A stretch of 64,000 nucleotides of DNA from Methanobrevibacter sp. (GTDB taxonomy: Archaea > Methanobacteriota > Methanobacteria > Methanobacteriales > Methanobacteriaceae): assembly GCF_030539665.1 (NCBI RefSeq), contig NZ_JAUNXR010000001.1, forward strand, positions 1-64,000, in the 5' to 3' direction. The notes below the pieces were generated by a model. It was not told the origin of the DNA. It was given only the letters and a program-made list of their open reading frames with translations, and ran no database searches. Made by a program: the position numbers and the translations under genes. Shown piece after piece: positions 28,503-37,019 of this stretch (position 1 is the first letter of the stretch; each line of letters begins with the position of its first letter).

Positions 28503-30194
28503 ATGAGAGGCGGAGAAGCAATTATTGAGTCCCTTAAGAAAATGGGGGTTGAAGTTATCTTTGGTTATCCTGGAGGTCAACTCATACCATTTTATGATAT
28601 GTTATATGATGCGGATATGCACCATATGCTAGTTAGACATGAACAATGTGCAGCTCATGCAGCCGATGGATATGCAAGAGCATCAGGTAAAGTTGGTGTG
28701 TGTTTGGCAACTTCAGGTCCCGGTGCAACTAATCTTGTAACTGGAATTGCCACTGCTTATATGGATTCTTCTCCTATTTTAGCAATTACTGGTCAGGTAC
28801 CTTCAAGTCTAATAGGAAATGATGCATTTCAGGAAGCAGATATTGTTGGTATTACAATGCCAATTACAAAACACAGTTATCAAGTAAAAGATCCTGATTT
28901 AATCCCATCCACAATAAAGACAAGCTTTGAGATAGCTAGAAGTGGAAGGCCAGGTCCTGTTTTAATAGATGTTCCAAAAGAAGTTCAGGAAGGGGAGTTA
29001 TCCAAATTTGAAGATTCATTAATAAACACTCCTGGTTATAATCCTACAATCAAGGGAAACATCAAGCAAATTAGAAAGGCACGTGATTTGATTAGGGAAT
29101 CTGACAAACCACTCATTTTAGCAGGTAGCGGTGTTTTAATTTCTGGTGCAAGTAAGGAATTGGTGGAACTTTCAAAATTAATAAAAGCACCTGTTATGAC
29201 TTCTTTACTTGGAAAAGGTGTTATTGATGAAACTGATGATTTTGCATTAGGAATGCTTGGAATGCATGGTCGTAAGGTAGCAAATGATTCTATAAATGAA
29301 AGTGACTTGTTAATAGCAGTAGGAACAAGATTCTCAGACAGAACTACTGGAAAACTATCAGATTTCGCCCCTAATACAAAAGTTATTCATATTGATATTG
29401 ATCCTGCAGAGATTGGTAAGAATGTTGAAGTGGACCTCCCAATTGTTGGGGATGCTAAAAACATCTTGTCATCACTTTTAAGTCTTTTAAAAGATTATTC
29501 TGCATCAGATGCCTCAAAAAATTGGGCAAATACTTTAAAAATTCATAAAGCTGAAAAATATCCTAGAATTACTTATGATGATGTTCCATTAAAACCACAA
29601 ACTGTCATGAAGGAAATTGGTGCAGCTATTAATGAAGATACTATCATCACTACTGATGTAGGACAAAATCAGATGTGGGCGGCCCACTTTTTAGATATTC
29701 ACAAACCTCGCAAATTCATTTCTTCAGGTGGTCTTGGAACCATGGGATTCGGTTTACCATCAGCAATTGGAGCTAAAGTGGCCTGTCCTGAAGATCCAGT
29801 AATGGCCATTACAGGAGATGGCGGATTTTTAATGGTTTGCCAAGAACTAGCAACCATTAGGGAATATGATACTCCGGTCATCGTCACTCTTCTAGAAAAC
29901 CAAACTCTTGGAATGGTTTATCAATGGCAAAACTTGCTTTACAACGAAAGATACTGTCAGACTACCTTAAACAAATCTCCGGATTTCGTAAAACTAGCAG
30001 AAAGTTTTGGAATTAACGCCGAAAGAATTACAAAACCTGGAGAAACAGAAGTAGCAGTTAAGAAAGCTATTAAAGATAATGAGCCAATTTTATTGGATAT
30101 TGTAATTAATAAAGATGAATGTTTACCAATGGTTCCACCAGGTGCAGGAATTAATGAAATGCTTGGTGAGTACAAACTTGAAAAAGATGTATAG
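28503..30194 (+). CDS. ilvB: Acetolactate synthase large (catalytic) subunit
   Basis: A 563-residue TPP enzyme that condenses two pyruvates, or pyruvate with 2-ketobutyrate, releasing CO2: the first common step of valine, leucine and isoleucine synthesis. VIFGYPGGQLIPFYD and RHEQCAAHAADGYARASG (catalytic Glu) mark the N-terminal TPP domain. The FAD-binding central domain and the C-terminal TPP/Mg motif, starting at GDGGFLMVCQELATI and ending near LENQ, are present. Length is normal. ilvN follows after 9 bases. It heads the ilvB-ilvN-carbonic anhydrase-(ilvC) cluster. Confidence 0.97.
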   Translation: MRGGEAIIESLKKMGVEVIFGYPGGQLIPFYDMLYDADMHHMLVRHEQCAAHAADGYARASGKVGVCLATSGPGATNLVTGIATAYMDSSPILAITGQVPSSLIGNDAFQEADIVGITMPITKHSYQVKDPDLIPSTIKTSFEIARSGRPGPVLIDVPKEVQEGELSKFEDSLINTPGYNPTIKGNIKQIRKARDLIRESDKPLILAGSGVLISGASKELVELSKLIKAPVMTSLLGKGVIDETDDFALGMLGMHGRKVANDSINESDLLIAVGTRFSDRTTGKLSDFAPNTKVIHIDIDPAEIGKNVEVDLPIVGDAKNILSSLLSLLKDYSASDASKNWANTLKIHKAEKYPRITYDDVPLKPQTVMKEIGAAINEDTIITTDVGQNQMWAAHFLDIHKPRKFISSGGLGTMGFGLPSAIGAKVACPEDPVMAITGDGGFLMVCQELATIREYDTPVIVTLLENQTLGMVYQWQNLLYNERYCQTTLNKSPDFVKLAESFGINAERITKPGETEVAVKKAIKDNEPILLDIVINKDECLPMVPPGAGINEMLGEYKLEKDV

Positions 30195-30203
30195 GTGAGT
30201 TAA

Positions 30204-30689
30204 ATGACAAATGAACATGTTATAAGTACACTTGTAGAAGATAAACCTGGTGTATTGCTAAAAGTAGCTGGCCTATTTACAAGAAGAGGCTTCAACATTG
30301 ACAGTATTACTGTAGGAATTTCAGAAGTTCCTGGACTTGCTCGTATGATCATTGTTGTAAAAGGAGATAAAAAAACCTTGGAGCAAGTAACTAAACAATT
30401 AAACAAGCTTGTAGATGTAATAAAAATAAAAGATATCTCATCTACAGCTGTTAAAAGAGAATTATGTCTTATAAAAGTTAATGTTCCTAATGAAAAGGCA
30501 AGAGCAGAAATCATGCAATATGTCAATATATTCAGGGCAAAGATTGTGGACGTCTGTGAGGAAACATTAATAATTGAGATTACAGGAGATAGGGAAAAAT
30601 TAGATGCGTTTATAAAACTCTTAAAAGGTTATGGTATTAAAAGAATATCACGTACTGGTTTGACAGCTATCTCTCGTGGTACACAATAA
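30204..30689 (+). CDS. ilvN: Acetolactate synthase small (regulatory) subunit
   Basis: A 161-residue regulatory subunit. The N-terminal ACT domain HVISTLVEDKPGVLLKVAGL...FNIDSITVG (about 4-30) binds the feedback inhibitor valine in studied relatives, and a C-terminal ferredoxin-like domain is present (NVPNEKARAEIMQYVNIFRA). It confers feedback control on the IlvB catalytic subunit. GGTGAG precedes its ATG, and it lies 9 bases after ilvB. Confidence 0.96.
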   Translation: MTNEHVISTLVEDKPGVLLKVAGLFTRRGFNIDSITVGISEVPGLARMIIVVKGDKKTLEQVTKQLNKLVDVIKIKDISSTAVKRELCLIKVNVPNEKARAEIMQYVNIFRAKIVDVCEETLIIEITGDREKLDAFIKLLKGYGIKRISRTGLTAISRGTQ

Positions 30690-30698
30690 ATAAAATAA

Positions 30699-31235
30699 AT
30701 GGTTGATAAAATGATGTTAGATGAAATTTTAGCAAAAAATGTGGAATTTGTAAAAGACTTTGAAGGTGAAGAACTTTCTCACCACCCACAAAAAAAATTA
30801 GCGGTCTTAGCATGTATGGATTGTAGATTATCTGGATTTTTAGAACCAGCTCTCGGACTTGAAAGAGGAGATGCAAAAATAATCAGAAATGCTGGAAACA
30901 CCATTGTAGGTGAAGACGCTATCAGATCCATCGCAGCAGCTATTTTCTCTCTTGGAGCAGAAGAAGTGCTTGTAGTAGGCCACACCGAATGTGGTATGGC
31001 TGGAAGTGACCCAGAAGCATTAAGACAAAAAATGATTGATGGTGGAATCGACGAAGCTGAAATCGAAAAAGTTGATTTAAAAGCTTGGAGCGGAGTTTTC
31101 GATGATGAAAAAGAAAATGTTATCGAAACAGTTGAAACAATCAGAAACCACCCACTTATTCCAGATGTTCCTATTCATGGAGTATTGTTAGATATCGTAT
31201 CTGGTGAACTTGAAGTTGTTGTAGATGATAGATAA
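30699..31235 (+). CDS. Beta-class carbonic anhydrase
   Basis: A 178-residue zinc enzyme interconverting CO2 and bicarbonate, related to the Cab enzyme of Methanothermobacter. Zinc ligands are visible: C39 in ACMDCRL, with the catalytic D41/R43 dyad, then H95 and C98 in GHTECGMAG. IRNAGNTI is also family-typical. The ATG at 30699 is kept. ATGs at 30711/30714 (MMLDEIL) match the usual N-terminus of the family and have GGTTGAT just upstream, so the true start may be 12-15 bases later. It sits 9 bases after ilvN and before ilvC, an unusual place. A T-tract follows the gene. Confidence 0.93.
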   Translation: MVDKMMLDEILAKNVEFVKDFEGEELSHHPQKKLAVLACMDCRLSGFLEPALGLERGDAKIIRNAGNTIVGEDAIRSIAAAIFSLGAEEVLVVGHTECGMAGSDPEALRQKMIDGGIDEAEIEKVDLKAWSGVFDDEKENVIETVETIRNHPLIPDVPIHGVLLDIVSGELEVVVDDR

Positions 31236-31382
31236 TTATTCTACATTCTTTTTTTTTAAATTTTTTATTTAATTATATGAGTTTTTTATTTCCATTAGTT
31301 TTATAAAGTTAGAAATTTAAATATAAAACTTGATATATTAATATCATTATTTTTATTAAATTATCAAAAAGGAGATTTTAAT

Positions 31383-32375
31383 ATGAAAATGTATTACGAT
31401 GCAGATGTAGAAACTGATGCTCTTGAAGGTAAAACTATAGCTGTTATTGGATATGGTAGTCAAGGTAGGGCACAATCCAGAAACATGGCCGACAGTGGAG
31501 CTGACGTTATTATTGGTGTAAGAGAAGGTGGAAAATCTTGGGATTTAGCTAAAGAAGATGGCATGACTGTAATGTCCATTGAAGATGCAGCTAAAAAAGC
31601 AGATATCATTCACATTTTACTCCCTGATGAAATCCAAGAAAAAGTTTACAATGAACAAATTGCACCATATGTTGAAAGTGGAAATACAATTTCATTCTCC
31701 CATGGTTACAATATTCACTTTGACTTAATCAAACCAGGTGAAGATGTAAACATAGTAATGTTTGCTCCAAAAGGACCAGGTTCTATGGTAAGAAGAACCT
31801 ACGAAGAAGGATTCGGTATTCCTGGTTTAGTAGCAGTAGAACAAGATGCTACTGGCGACGCTTTACAAATTGCATTAGGTATGGCAAAAGACACTGGTCT
31901 TACCAAAGCTGGTGTATTAGAAACCACTTTCAAAGAAGAAACAGAAACTGACCTTTTCGGTGAACAAGCTGTTCTTTGTGGTGGAATCACTGAATTAATC
32001 AACTCCGGTTTCCAAACTTTAGTTGAAGCTGGATACCAACCTGAAATCGCATACTTCGAAACCTGTCACGAAGTAAAACTTATTGTAGACTTAATCTACG
32101 AAAAAGGATTTGAAGGAATGTGGAAAGATGTAAGTAATACTGCTGAATATGGTGGATTAACCAGAAGAGAAACTGTAATTACCCAAGAAGCTAAAGACGG
32201 TATGAAAAAAGTATTACAAGACATCCAAGATGGTACATTCAAAAAACAATGGGCTGATGAAAACGCAACCGATGGTGCAAACCTAAAAGAAATGAGAGAA
32301 GCTGAAGGTCAAGAAACCATCGAAATCGTTGGAACCAGACTCAGAAAAGCTTGTGGATTACAAAAAGATGATTAA
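31383..32375 (+). CDS. ilvC: Ketol-acid reductoisomerase
   Basis: A 330-residue class I KARI that isomerises and reduces acetolactate or acetohydroxybutyrate with NAD(P)H and Mg. The N-terminal Rossmann motif [13 protein letters not shown] (about residue 22) binds the cofactor. The C-terminal knotted domain carries the metal and substrate acids in [25 protein letters not shown] is the cofactor-specificity loop. Length is normal. It has a strong AAAGGAG site and its own upstream AT-rich promoter region (147 bases after the carbonic anhydrase gene), so it can be expressed separately. Codon use looks like that of a highly expressed gene, comparable to mtd. Confidence 0.97.
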   Translation: MKMYYDADVETDALEGKTIAVIGYGSQGRAQSRNMADSGADVIIGVREGGKSWDLAKEDGMTVMSIEDAAKKADIIHILLPDEIQEKVYNEQIAPYVESGNTISFSHGYNIHFDLIKPGEDVNIVMFAPKGPGSMVRRTYEEGFGIPGLVAVEQDATGDALQIALGMAKDTGLTKAGVLETTFKEETETDLFGEQAVLCGGITELINSGFQTLVEAGYQPEIAYFETCHEVKLIVDLIYEKGFEGMWKDVSNTAEYGGLTRRETVITQEAKDGMKKVLQDIQDGTFKKQWADENATDGANLKEMREAEGQETIEIVGTRLRKACGLQKDD

Positions 32376-32471
32376 ATAATTTTTTAATCATTTTAACTCT
32401 TTTTTTATTTTATTATTTTTAACTCATTTTAATAGCTACTTATAAAAACTATAATTTAAATATATATTTTC

Positions 32472-33473
32472 ATGTTTATAGGAATGGATCATGGAACAAC
32501 AGGCATATCCTTTTGTATAATGTCTAATGATGGCGAAGTTTTGGATGTTTTTAAAATTGGCAGGGAAGAAAGCAAACAGGGAAAAGTTTCTGCTGTTGAA
32601 GAGTTGAAGAAAAGAATAGATTTGGATGCGGTAGATTTAATGGCTATTACCTATGCAATGGGTGATGGAATTAATAAAATTCTTCCGATTGATAAAGTTG
32701 AAGATAGGGGAATCCTTTCAATCAATGGTGCCGGCAAGGTTACCGGTGGTGGAACATCTGTTTTTAGTGAATTGGAAGCTACTGGAATTCCAGCTATTAT
32801 GATTCCGGGCCTTCATAAGAATTCCGATTCTCTTGATGAAATGTTTAGGGCAGCCTATTCTCATCAGGCAAGTCCTGAAAAGGTGAGCATATGTTACAAT
32901 GCCTTTATGGAAACCGGATGGAATAACATGATTGTGGCTGACCTTAGTTCTAATAGTGTTGACATTTTAATTGAGGATGGTAAGATTAGGGGAGCTATGG
33001 ATGCCTGTGTAGGTGCTATGGGTATTGTTCATGGGCCATTGGATTTGGAAATGATTCGTGACGTTGATGAAGGCAGAAGAACTGCAAACGAATGTTTCTC
33101 TCATGCTGGAGCAGTTAAGATAGCTGGAATCGGAGGGAAGGTTGCCAACATGCGTGAAGAACTATATAAGAAATATGCTGGCGGCGATAAGAATGCAATA
33201 TTGGCTATCGATACAGCAATCATGACTATAGCTATGGAAATTGCAGGCCTAATTGCAGTAGCTAATGAAGAAATAGAGGGCATAGTACTTACAGGCTCAT
33301 TGGGATCAACTACAGAGCCTTTCAATTTTGAAAAAGAGATTAACAGATATCTAAAGAATAAATATCCGATTGAAATAATTTCTAAAGAATCAGGAGCTAT
33401 TGGTGCTGCACAGATTGCTTTAGATGTCTATAACGGTAAAAAAAGTATTTTGGGAATACCAGTTGAATTTTAG
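32472..33473 (+). CDS. Methanogenesis marker protein 12 (UPF0285)
   Basis: A 333-residue protein of the methanogenesis marker 12 family, restricted to methanogens and relatives, with an ASKHA (sugar kinase/Hsp70/actin-like) ATPase fold. The N-terminal phosphate loop IGMDHGTTGISFCIM and the later GIVLTGSLGSTTEP adenosine-type motif are visible. Its biochemical role is not established. It begins with an ATG after an AT-rich region with a TATA-like element (TAATTTAAATATATA, about 32451-32466) a few bases upstream. It converges with the Lsm gene, with two bases between stop codons. Confidence 0.92.
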   Translation: MFIGMDHGTTGISFCIMSNDGEVLDVFKIGREESKQGKVSAVEELKKRIDLDAVDLMAITYAMGDGINKILPIDKVEDRGILSINGAGKVTGGGTSVFSELEATGIPAIMIPGLHKNSDSLDEMFRAAYSHQASPEKVSICYNAFMETGWNNMIVADLSSNSVDILIEDGKIRGAMDACVGAMGIVHGPLDLEMIRDVDEGRRTANECFSHAGAVKIAGIGGKVANMREELYKKYAGGDKNAILAIDTAIMTIAMEIAGLIAVANEEIEGIVLTGSLGSTTEPFNFEKEINRYLKNKYPIEIISKESGAIGAAQIALDVYNGKKSILGIPVEF

Positions 33474-33475
33474 TC

Positions 33476-33679
33476 TTATTCATTTAAGACAATAAAATTC
33501 ACTTCTCCACCTTTTAAGGTTTGTATGCCTCCATTTTCAGTTTCAATAACAGAATTTAAGTAATTATCAATTGCAATGAGAGTTCCTTCACATTCCATGT
33601 TATTCCTGAGTCCTACTATGACATTTTTTCCTTTAAACGCTAAAAATTGTTCGTTTACATTAAATTCATTGTTTTCCAT
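33476..33679 (-). CDS. Lsm/Sm-like archaeal RNA-binding protein
   Basis: A 67-residue Sm-like protein. The Sm1 motif runs from GKNVIVGLRNNMECEGTLIA to DNYLNSVIE, and the Sm2 motif is LKGGEVNFI. Archaeal Lsm proteins form heptameric rings that bind U-rich RNA. It is a single gene, convergent to methanogenesis marker 12. Its upstream side (33680-33890) is an AT-rich gap facing the small coiled-coil gene at 33891. Confidence 0.92.
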   Translation of the reverse strand: MENNEFNVNEQFLAFKGKNVIVGLRNNMECEGTLIAIDNYLNSVIETENGGIQTLKGGEVNFIVLNE

Positions 33680-33890
33680 TATTATTCAATCCTAATAATA
33701 TTTTTGTCTAATTTTATAATTTGATTTTTATTATTTATATAACTTAACTTAGTAATTTTTAAGGATAATCCAACATGTTTGCTTATTATTTGGCATATAT
33801 TTCAATATTTAATTAAAATACGGATGTTTCAAAAAAATTCATTAGTTTTTTTTACTAGTTTATACAAACATATTAAAAAGAGGTTTTATC

Positions 33891-34037
33891 ATGGCGATTA
33901 ATCAATTAGAAAGTAATTTAGAAGCAATTACAAGAACTATTGCACACTTGAAACAAGCAGGTTGTAACGATGAAAAAAAATTAAATGAATTAAGAGAAGA
34001 AAGAGATAGAATTTTAAATGATTTAAAAATACTCTAA
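33891..34037 (+). CDS. Small helical (coiled-coil) protein
   Basis: A 48-residue open frame with GAGGT 8 bases before the ATG and a TATA-like TTATACAAA about 30 bases upstream. The sequence is nearly all amphipathic helix: ESNLEAITRTIAHLKQAG, a break, then KKLNELREERDRILNDLKIL with heptad leucines and alternating charges, so probably a two-helix hairpin. I do not recognise a family. Its stop codon overlaps the surE stop codon by 4 nt. Start signals and clean helical composition argue that it is real. Confidence 0.7.
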   Translation: MAINQLESNLEAITRTIAHLKQAGCNDEKKLNELREERDRILNDLKIL

Positions 34038-34813
34038 TCTTCTAACCATTTTTTTAATATTTCTTTATCTCCTGTTTGATCTATTTTTATAGGAGTCAAT
34101 GTTGTTTTATGCTCATGAACCAAGCTATTTCCATCTGTTCCTTTTTCTGAAAACTCACATAAATCTCCAAGTATCCAGTAGTAAGGTTTTCCACGAGGAT
34201 CAAGACGTGTTTGAACTGATGGCATGTACATTCTATTTCCAAGTCCAACAACTTCAAATTCTTCATCAACAGGATTGGATGGAATATTTAGGTTTAATAA
34301 GTCACAGCCTTCAGGCATTCCTTTTTCTAATACGTGTTCTACAAGTTTTCTTAACATTTTTTTGGCAAATGTAAAGTCTATGTCCACTTCACCATTTTCA
34401 AATTTGACGTCATCACGTGTTACTGCTTGTGAAATGGCTATTGTTGGAATTCCAAAGCTTGCCGCTTCTATGGCAGCCCCAATTGTTCCTGAGGTTGTAA
34501 GTTCAGATTTTCCAATGTTGAATCCTGTATTTATTCCTGAAATCATTATGTCAGGTTTTTCGTCCATAATTTCAAAAAGCCCCATTGTTACAGCATCGGT
34601 TGGTGTTCCTGTAACCGCATATCCAGGACTTCCATCTCTTAATTTGGTTTTATTGATTCTTAAAGGTTCAAATAATGTAAGTGCATGTCCAATTCCACTT
34701 TGCTGTATTTCTGGCGCTACAACAGTAATGTCTCCTAAGTCCTCTATTGCTTGTTTTGCAGCAAATATTCCTGTTGCATGGACTCCATCATCGTTACTTA
34801 TTAATGCTTTCAT
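34034..34813 (-). CDS. surE: 5'/3'-nucleotidase SurE
   Basis: A 259-residue SurE phosphatase that dephosphorylates nucleoside monophosphates. The N-terminal ALISNDDGVHATGI carries the metal-binding Asp-Asp pair (D9/D10). VTGTPTDAV, MISGINTGFNIG (metal-binding Asn) and TSGTIGAA are diagnostic. Length is normal. It is transcribed alone and converges with the 48-residue coiled-coil gene. Confidence 0.96.
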   Translation of the reverse strand: MKALISNDDGVHATGIFAAKQAIEDLGDITVVAPEIQQSGIGHALTLFEPLRINKTKLRDGSPGYAVTGTPTDAVTMGLFEIMDEKPDIMISGINTGFNIGKSELTTSGTIGAAIEAASFGIPTIAISQAVTRDDVKFENGEVDIDFTFAKKMLRKLVEHVLEKGMPEGCDLLNLNIPSNPVDEEFEVVGLGNRMYMPSVQTRLDPRGKPYYWILGDLCEFSEKGTDGNSLVHEHKTTLTPIKIDQTGDKEILKKWLED

Positions 34814-34934
34814 GTTATTAAATTAGCCAATTATTAATAAAGTATTTTTGTATAAGTGTATCTAATAAAAAACTTTAATAGTTACAATTTTTAAATATTT
34901 AAATGAAAGAAAATTTATTTTTAAAGGTGGAAGA

Positions 34935-35924
34935 TTGGAAAAGCCACAACTTATTAATTTTATAGCTAAGGTAATGGAGGAATCTGGTTTTAAAGTCTAT
35001 AAAAATTTTAAAACCTCTCAATATGTTATTGATATATATGCAGTCCTTCCAACTAACTTTGGGGATTTTGGTGTAGTTGTGGAATGCAATAATTTTGATA
35101 AGGATTTTCCAGTCAGTATTGAGACACTTAAGCATATGGAAACTGTTGCTGAAAGAATAAAAGCATCTAAAATTGTCATTGTTTCTTCTTCATTTTTTAC
35201 AGAACAGGCTACAAATTATGCACTTAAAAAGAACATTAAGTTAGTAGATAGGAATGATTTGCTTAGCTTGGCTAAAAGACATCAGGATAAGCAAATAGAA
35301 AATCAGGAAGAGGATGAGGATGATGGATATTACTATGATGATTCCTATCATGACAATTACAATGATCCTTATTATGAGCCTTACTATGATGATTATGAGT
35401 ATGAGGAATACAATTACGATGAAGGATATGGCTATGATGAGTATGAATATGATTATGACGATTATATAAACACTCAAAGGCAAAATAACCCTGTTGTTTA
35501 TCAGCCTTCTTTGTATAGGTATAATTATGACGATTACGAAGATACCAATGGCTTTGGATATAGGATATCTCAATTCTTAGAAAATATTCTAGCAAGAAGA
35601 AATCAAAACACTTCTTCAAATTCCCTAGGAAGATATTATAACCAGACTCCTCAAAGCTCCTTTGACAATATTAGGCCAGTTTTAGGAAATCCAATTATAT
35701 TAGTGGCATTGGTGGTTATTATCACTTATCTGATATCATTTATTGGAGGCGCAATTCTAAAAATAGATCATATACTCATTAGCTCTTTGCAAATCTTTTT
35801 AGCATTGGTCTTAGCTTATGGATTCACATTCCTATTTTCAGAAAGGTCTAGAAACTTCATAATCAGAGGAAGTTTGGTGTTCTTCATTTCTTTGATTATC
35901 TTAATAATATTGATTTTAATCTAA
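34935..35924 (+). CDS. Mrr-like restriction-endonuclease-fold protein with Tyr/Asp-rich linker and three membrane segments
   Basis: A 329-residue protein in three parts. (1) A PD-(D/E)xK-like domain (about 1-115): D33 in VIDIYAV and E50 in VVECNN occupy the catalytic positions, but the expected lysine two residues after the Glu is asparagine (N52). IVIVSSSFFTEQATNYALKKNIKLVDRNDLLSL matches the second half of Mrr-type domains. (2) A Tyr/Asp/Glu-rich low-complexity stretch (about 125-235). (3) Three hydrophobic helices (about 250-275, 281-303, 307-329). The TTG start follows AAGGTGG. Whether it cuts DNA is doubtful given the missing lysine; a membrane-tethered nucleic-acid or nucleoid-associated role is one guess. 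The partner is unknown. Confidence 0.75.
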   Translation: MEKPQLINFIAKVMEESGFKVYKNFKTSQYVIDIYAVLPTNFGDFGVVVECNNFDKDFPVSIETLKHMETVAERIKASKIVIVSSSFFTEQATNYALKKNIKLVDRNDLLSLAKRHQDKQIENQEEDEDDGYYYDDSYHDNYNDPYYEPYYDDYEYEEYNYDEGYGYDEYEYDYDDYINTQRQNNPVVYQPSLYRYNYDDYEDTNGFGYRISQFLENILARRNQNTSSNSLGRYYNQTPQSSFDNIRPVLGNPIILVALVVIITYLISFIGGAILKIDHILISSLQIFLALVLAYGFTFLFSERSRNFIIRGSLVFFISLIILIILILI

Positions 35925-35938
35925 AAAAAGTAATTTGG

Positions 35939-37012
35939 CTATTTGAACGATAATGCCTTATCTTTAATAGCCACTATTGTTAACAATATTCCCAATAGGA
36001 AGAAAATCCAAATCATTATGTCTGTAGGGCCTGTTTCAATCCAGATTAGTGTATGCACTAGAATTATGGAATATAGTGCAATGCCGATTCCTTTCAATGA
36101 TTTTGCTAACTTGTTCATTATTTTTAAAAATGCTCCTAAGAACAGCATTTGAATGGTTAATCCAATAAGGCCGAAATCAAGCATTACAGGACCAAATAAT
36201 GTTGATGTTAAACACACATTATAGTGAAGCACATAATTGCCGATAAATGTTCTGGGACTTCCTGATGAGAAAATCATTGATAGAATGTGGCCATGTGTTG
36301 TGCCTGCAAGAGGAATTATTTTTTCAAACACTTCTAACGTGAATCCAAATCTGTAAAATACCAATTCTAACGGATTAAGCATCCAATGTTGATTTGCAAT
36401 GGATTGTGATGCAATATAGCCAATTGCTATTGCTCCAATAAATATCAAAGCTAAGAATATGATTCCAATTTTCCTGTTTATTTTTTTAATATAGTAAAGG
36501 GTAATGAAAGAACTTCCAAGAACTCCCAATACTGAGGTTCTATACCCGTTAAGGCCGTAAATTAAAGCCCCTATTAAAACAAGAATCAAGTATCTTTTTT
36601 TATAGTTGCGAGCAAGCAATAAGTTCATAAAGGGTAAAAATAGCAAATAAGAAACTCTCCAAAGCATGGTGGTTGCATTGCTCTTTAGTACACTATTGAA
36701 TAATGGAATTCCTCCAAGCAAAACCAAATTTAAGCATTGAAGCAATATTGCAACTATTACCACTGTCAATATTATTTTTTCAGTCAATACTTGTTTCATT
36801 GGGATTTCTTCAACTTTAATCTTATATTTTACAATCAACGAAGCTATTAAAAATATTGCAACGGAATATAATACAATCGCGATAACAGAGGAGTTCAAAG
36901 GATCTTCAAAACGATAATTGAATGACCCTATATATCCCATTATCAGGAATAAAATTATTACTAGTGCTACAATCCAAGGGGAGAAAAAATCTACTCTTTT
37001 TAATTCCATCAT
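35939..37012 (-). CDS. Multi-pass membrane protein, oligosaccharide repeat-unit polymerase-like
   Basis: A 357-residue protein with about ten hydrophobic segments and a long extracytoplasmic-type loop (about 205-275, including GTTHGHILSMIFSSGSPRTF). NGYRTSVLGVL near residue 160 and the general layout resemble Wzy/O-antigen or oligosaccharide repeat-unit polymerases. This is a fold-level similarity, not a firm family call. If correct it would polymerise lipid-linked surface glycans, fitting the flippase and uppP elsewhere in the window. It lies 7 bases downstream of the cbiA/cfbB-like gene on the same strand and is likely co-transcribed with it. Confidence 0.55.
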   Translation of the reverse strand: MMELKRVDFFSPWIVALVIILFLIMGYIGSFNYRFEDPLNSSVIAIVLYSVAIFLIASLIVKYKIKVEEIPMKQVLTEKIILTVVIVAILLQCLNLVLLGGIPLFNSVLKSNATTMLWRVSYLLFLPFMNLLLARNYKKRYLILVLIGALIYGLNGYRTSVLGVLGSSFITLYYIKKINRKIGIIFLALIFIGAIAIGYIASQSIANQHWMLNPLELVFYRFGFTLEVFEKIIPLAGTTHGHILSMIFSSGSPRTFIGNYVLHYNVCLTSTLFGPVMLDFGLIGLTIQMLFLGAFLKIMNKLAKSLKGIGIALYSIILVHTLIWIETGPTDIMIWIFFLLGILLTIVAIKDKALSFK

Positions 37013-37019
37013 ATCACAT

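Noticed and set aside
31332-31345. GATATATTAATATC upstream of ilvC as an operator
   Set aside because: Only 5-bp AT-only arms; expected by chance in such AT-rich DNA.
34224-34826. A 200-codon plus-strand frame opposite surE
   Set aside because: surE on the minus strand is complete and unambiguous; the antisense frame has no recognisable domain.
35241-35619. Minus-strand frames rich in Ile or His opposite the Mrr-like gene
   Set aside because: They are shadows of the Tyr/Asp-rich linker codons and have no ribosome binding site.
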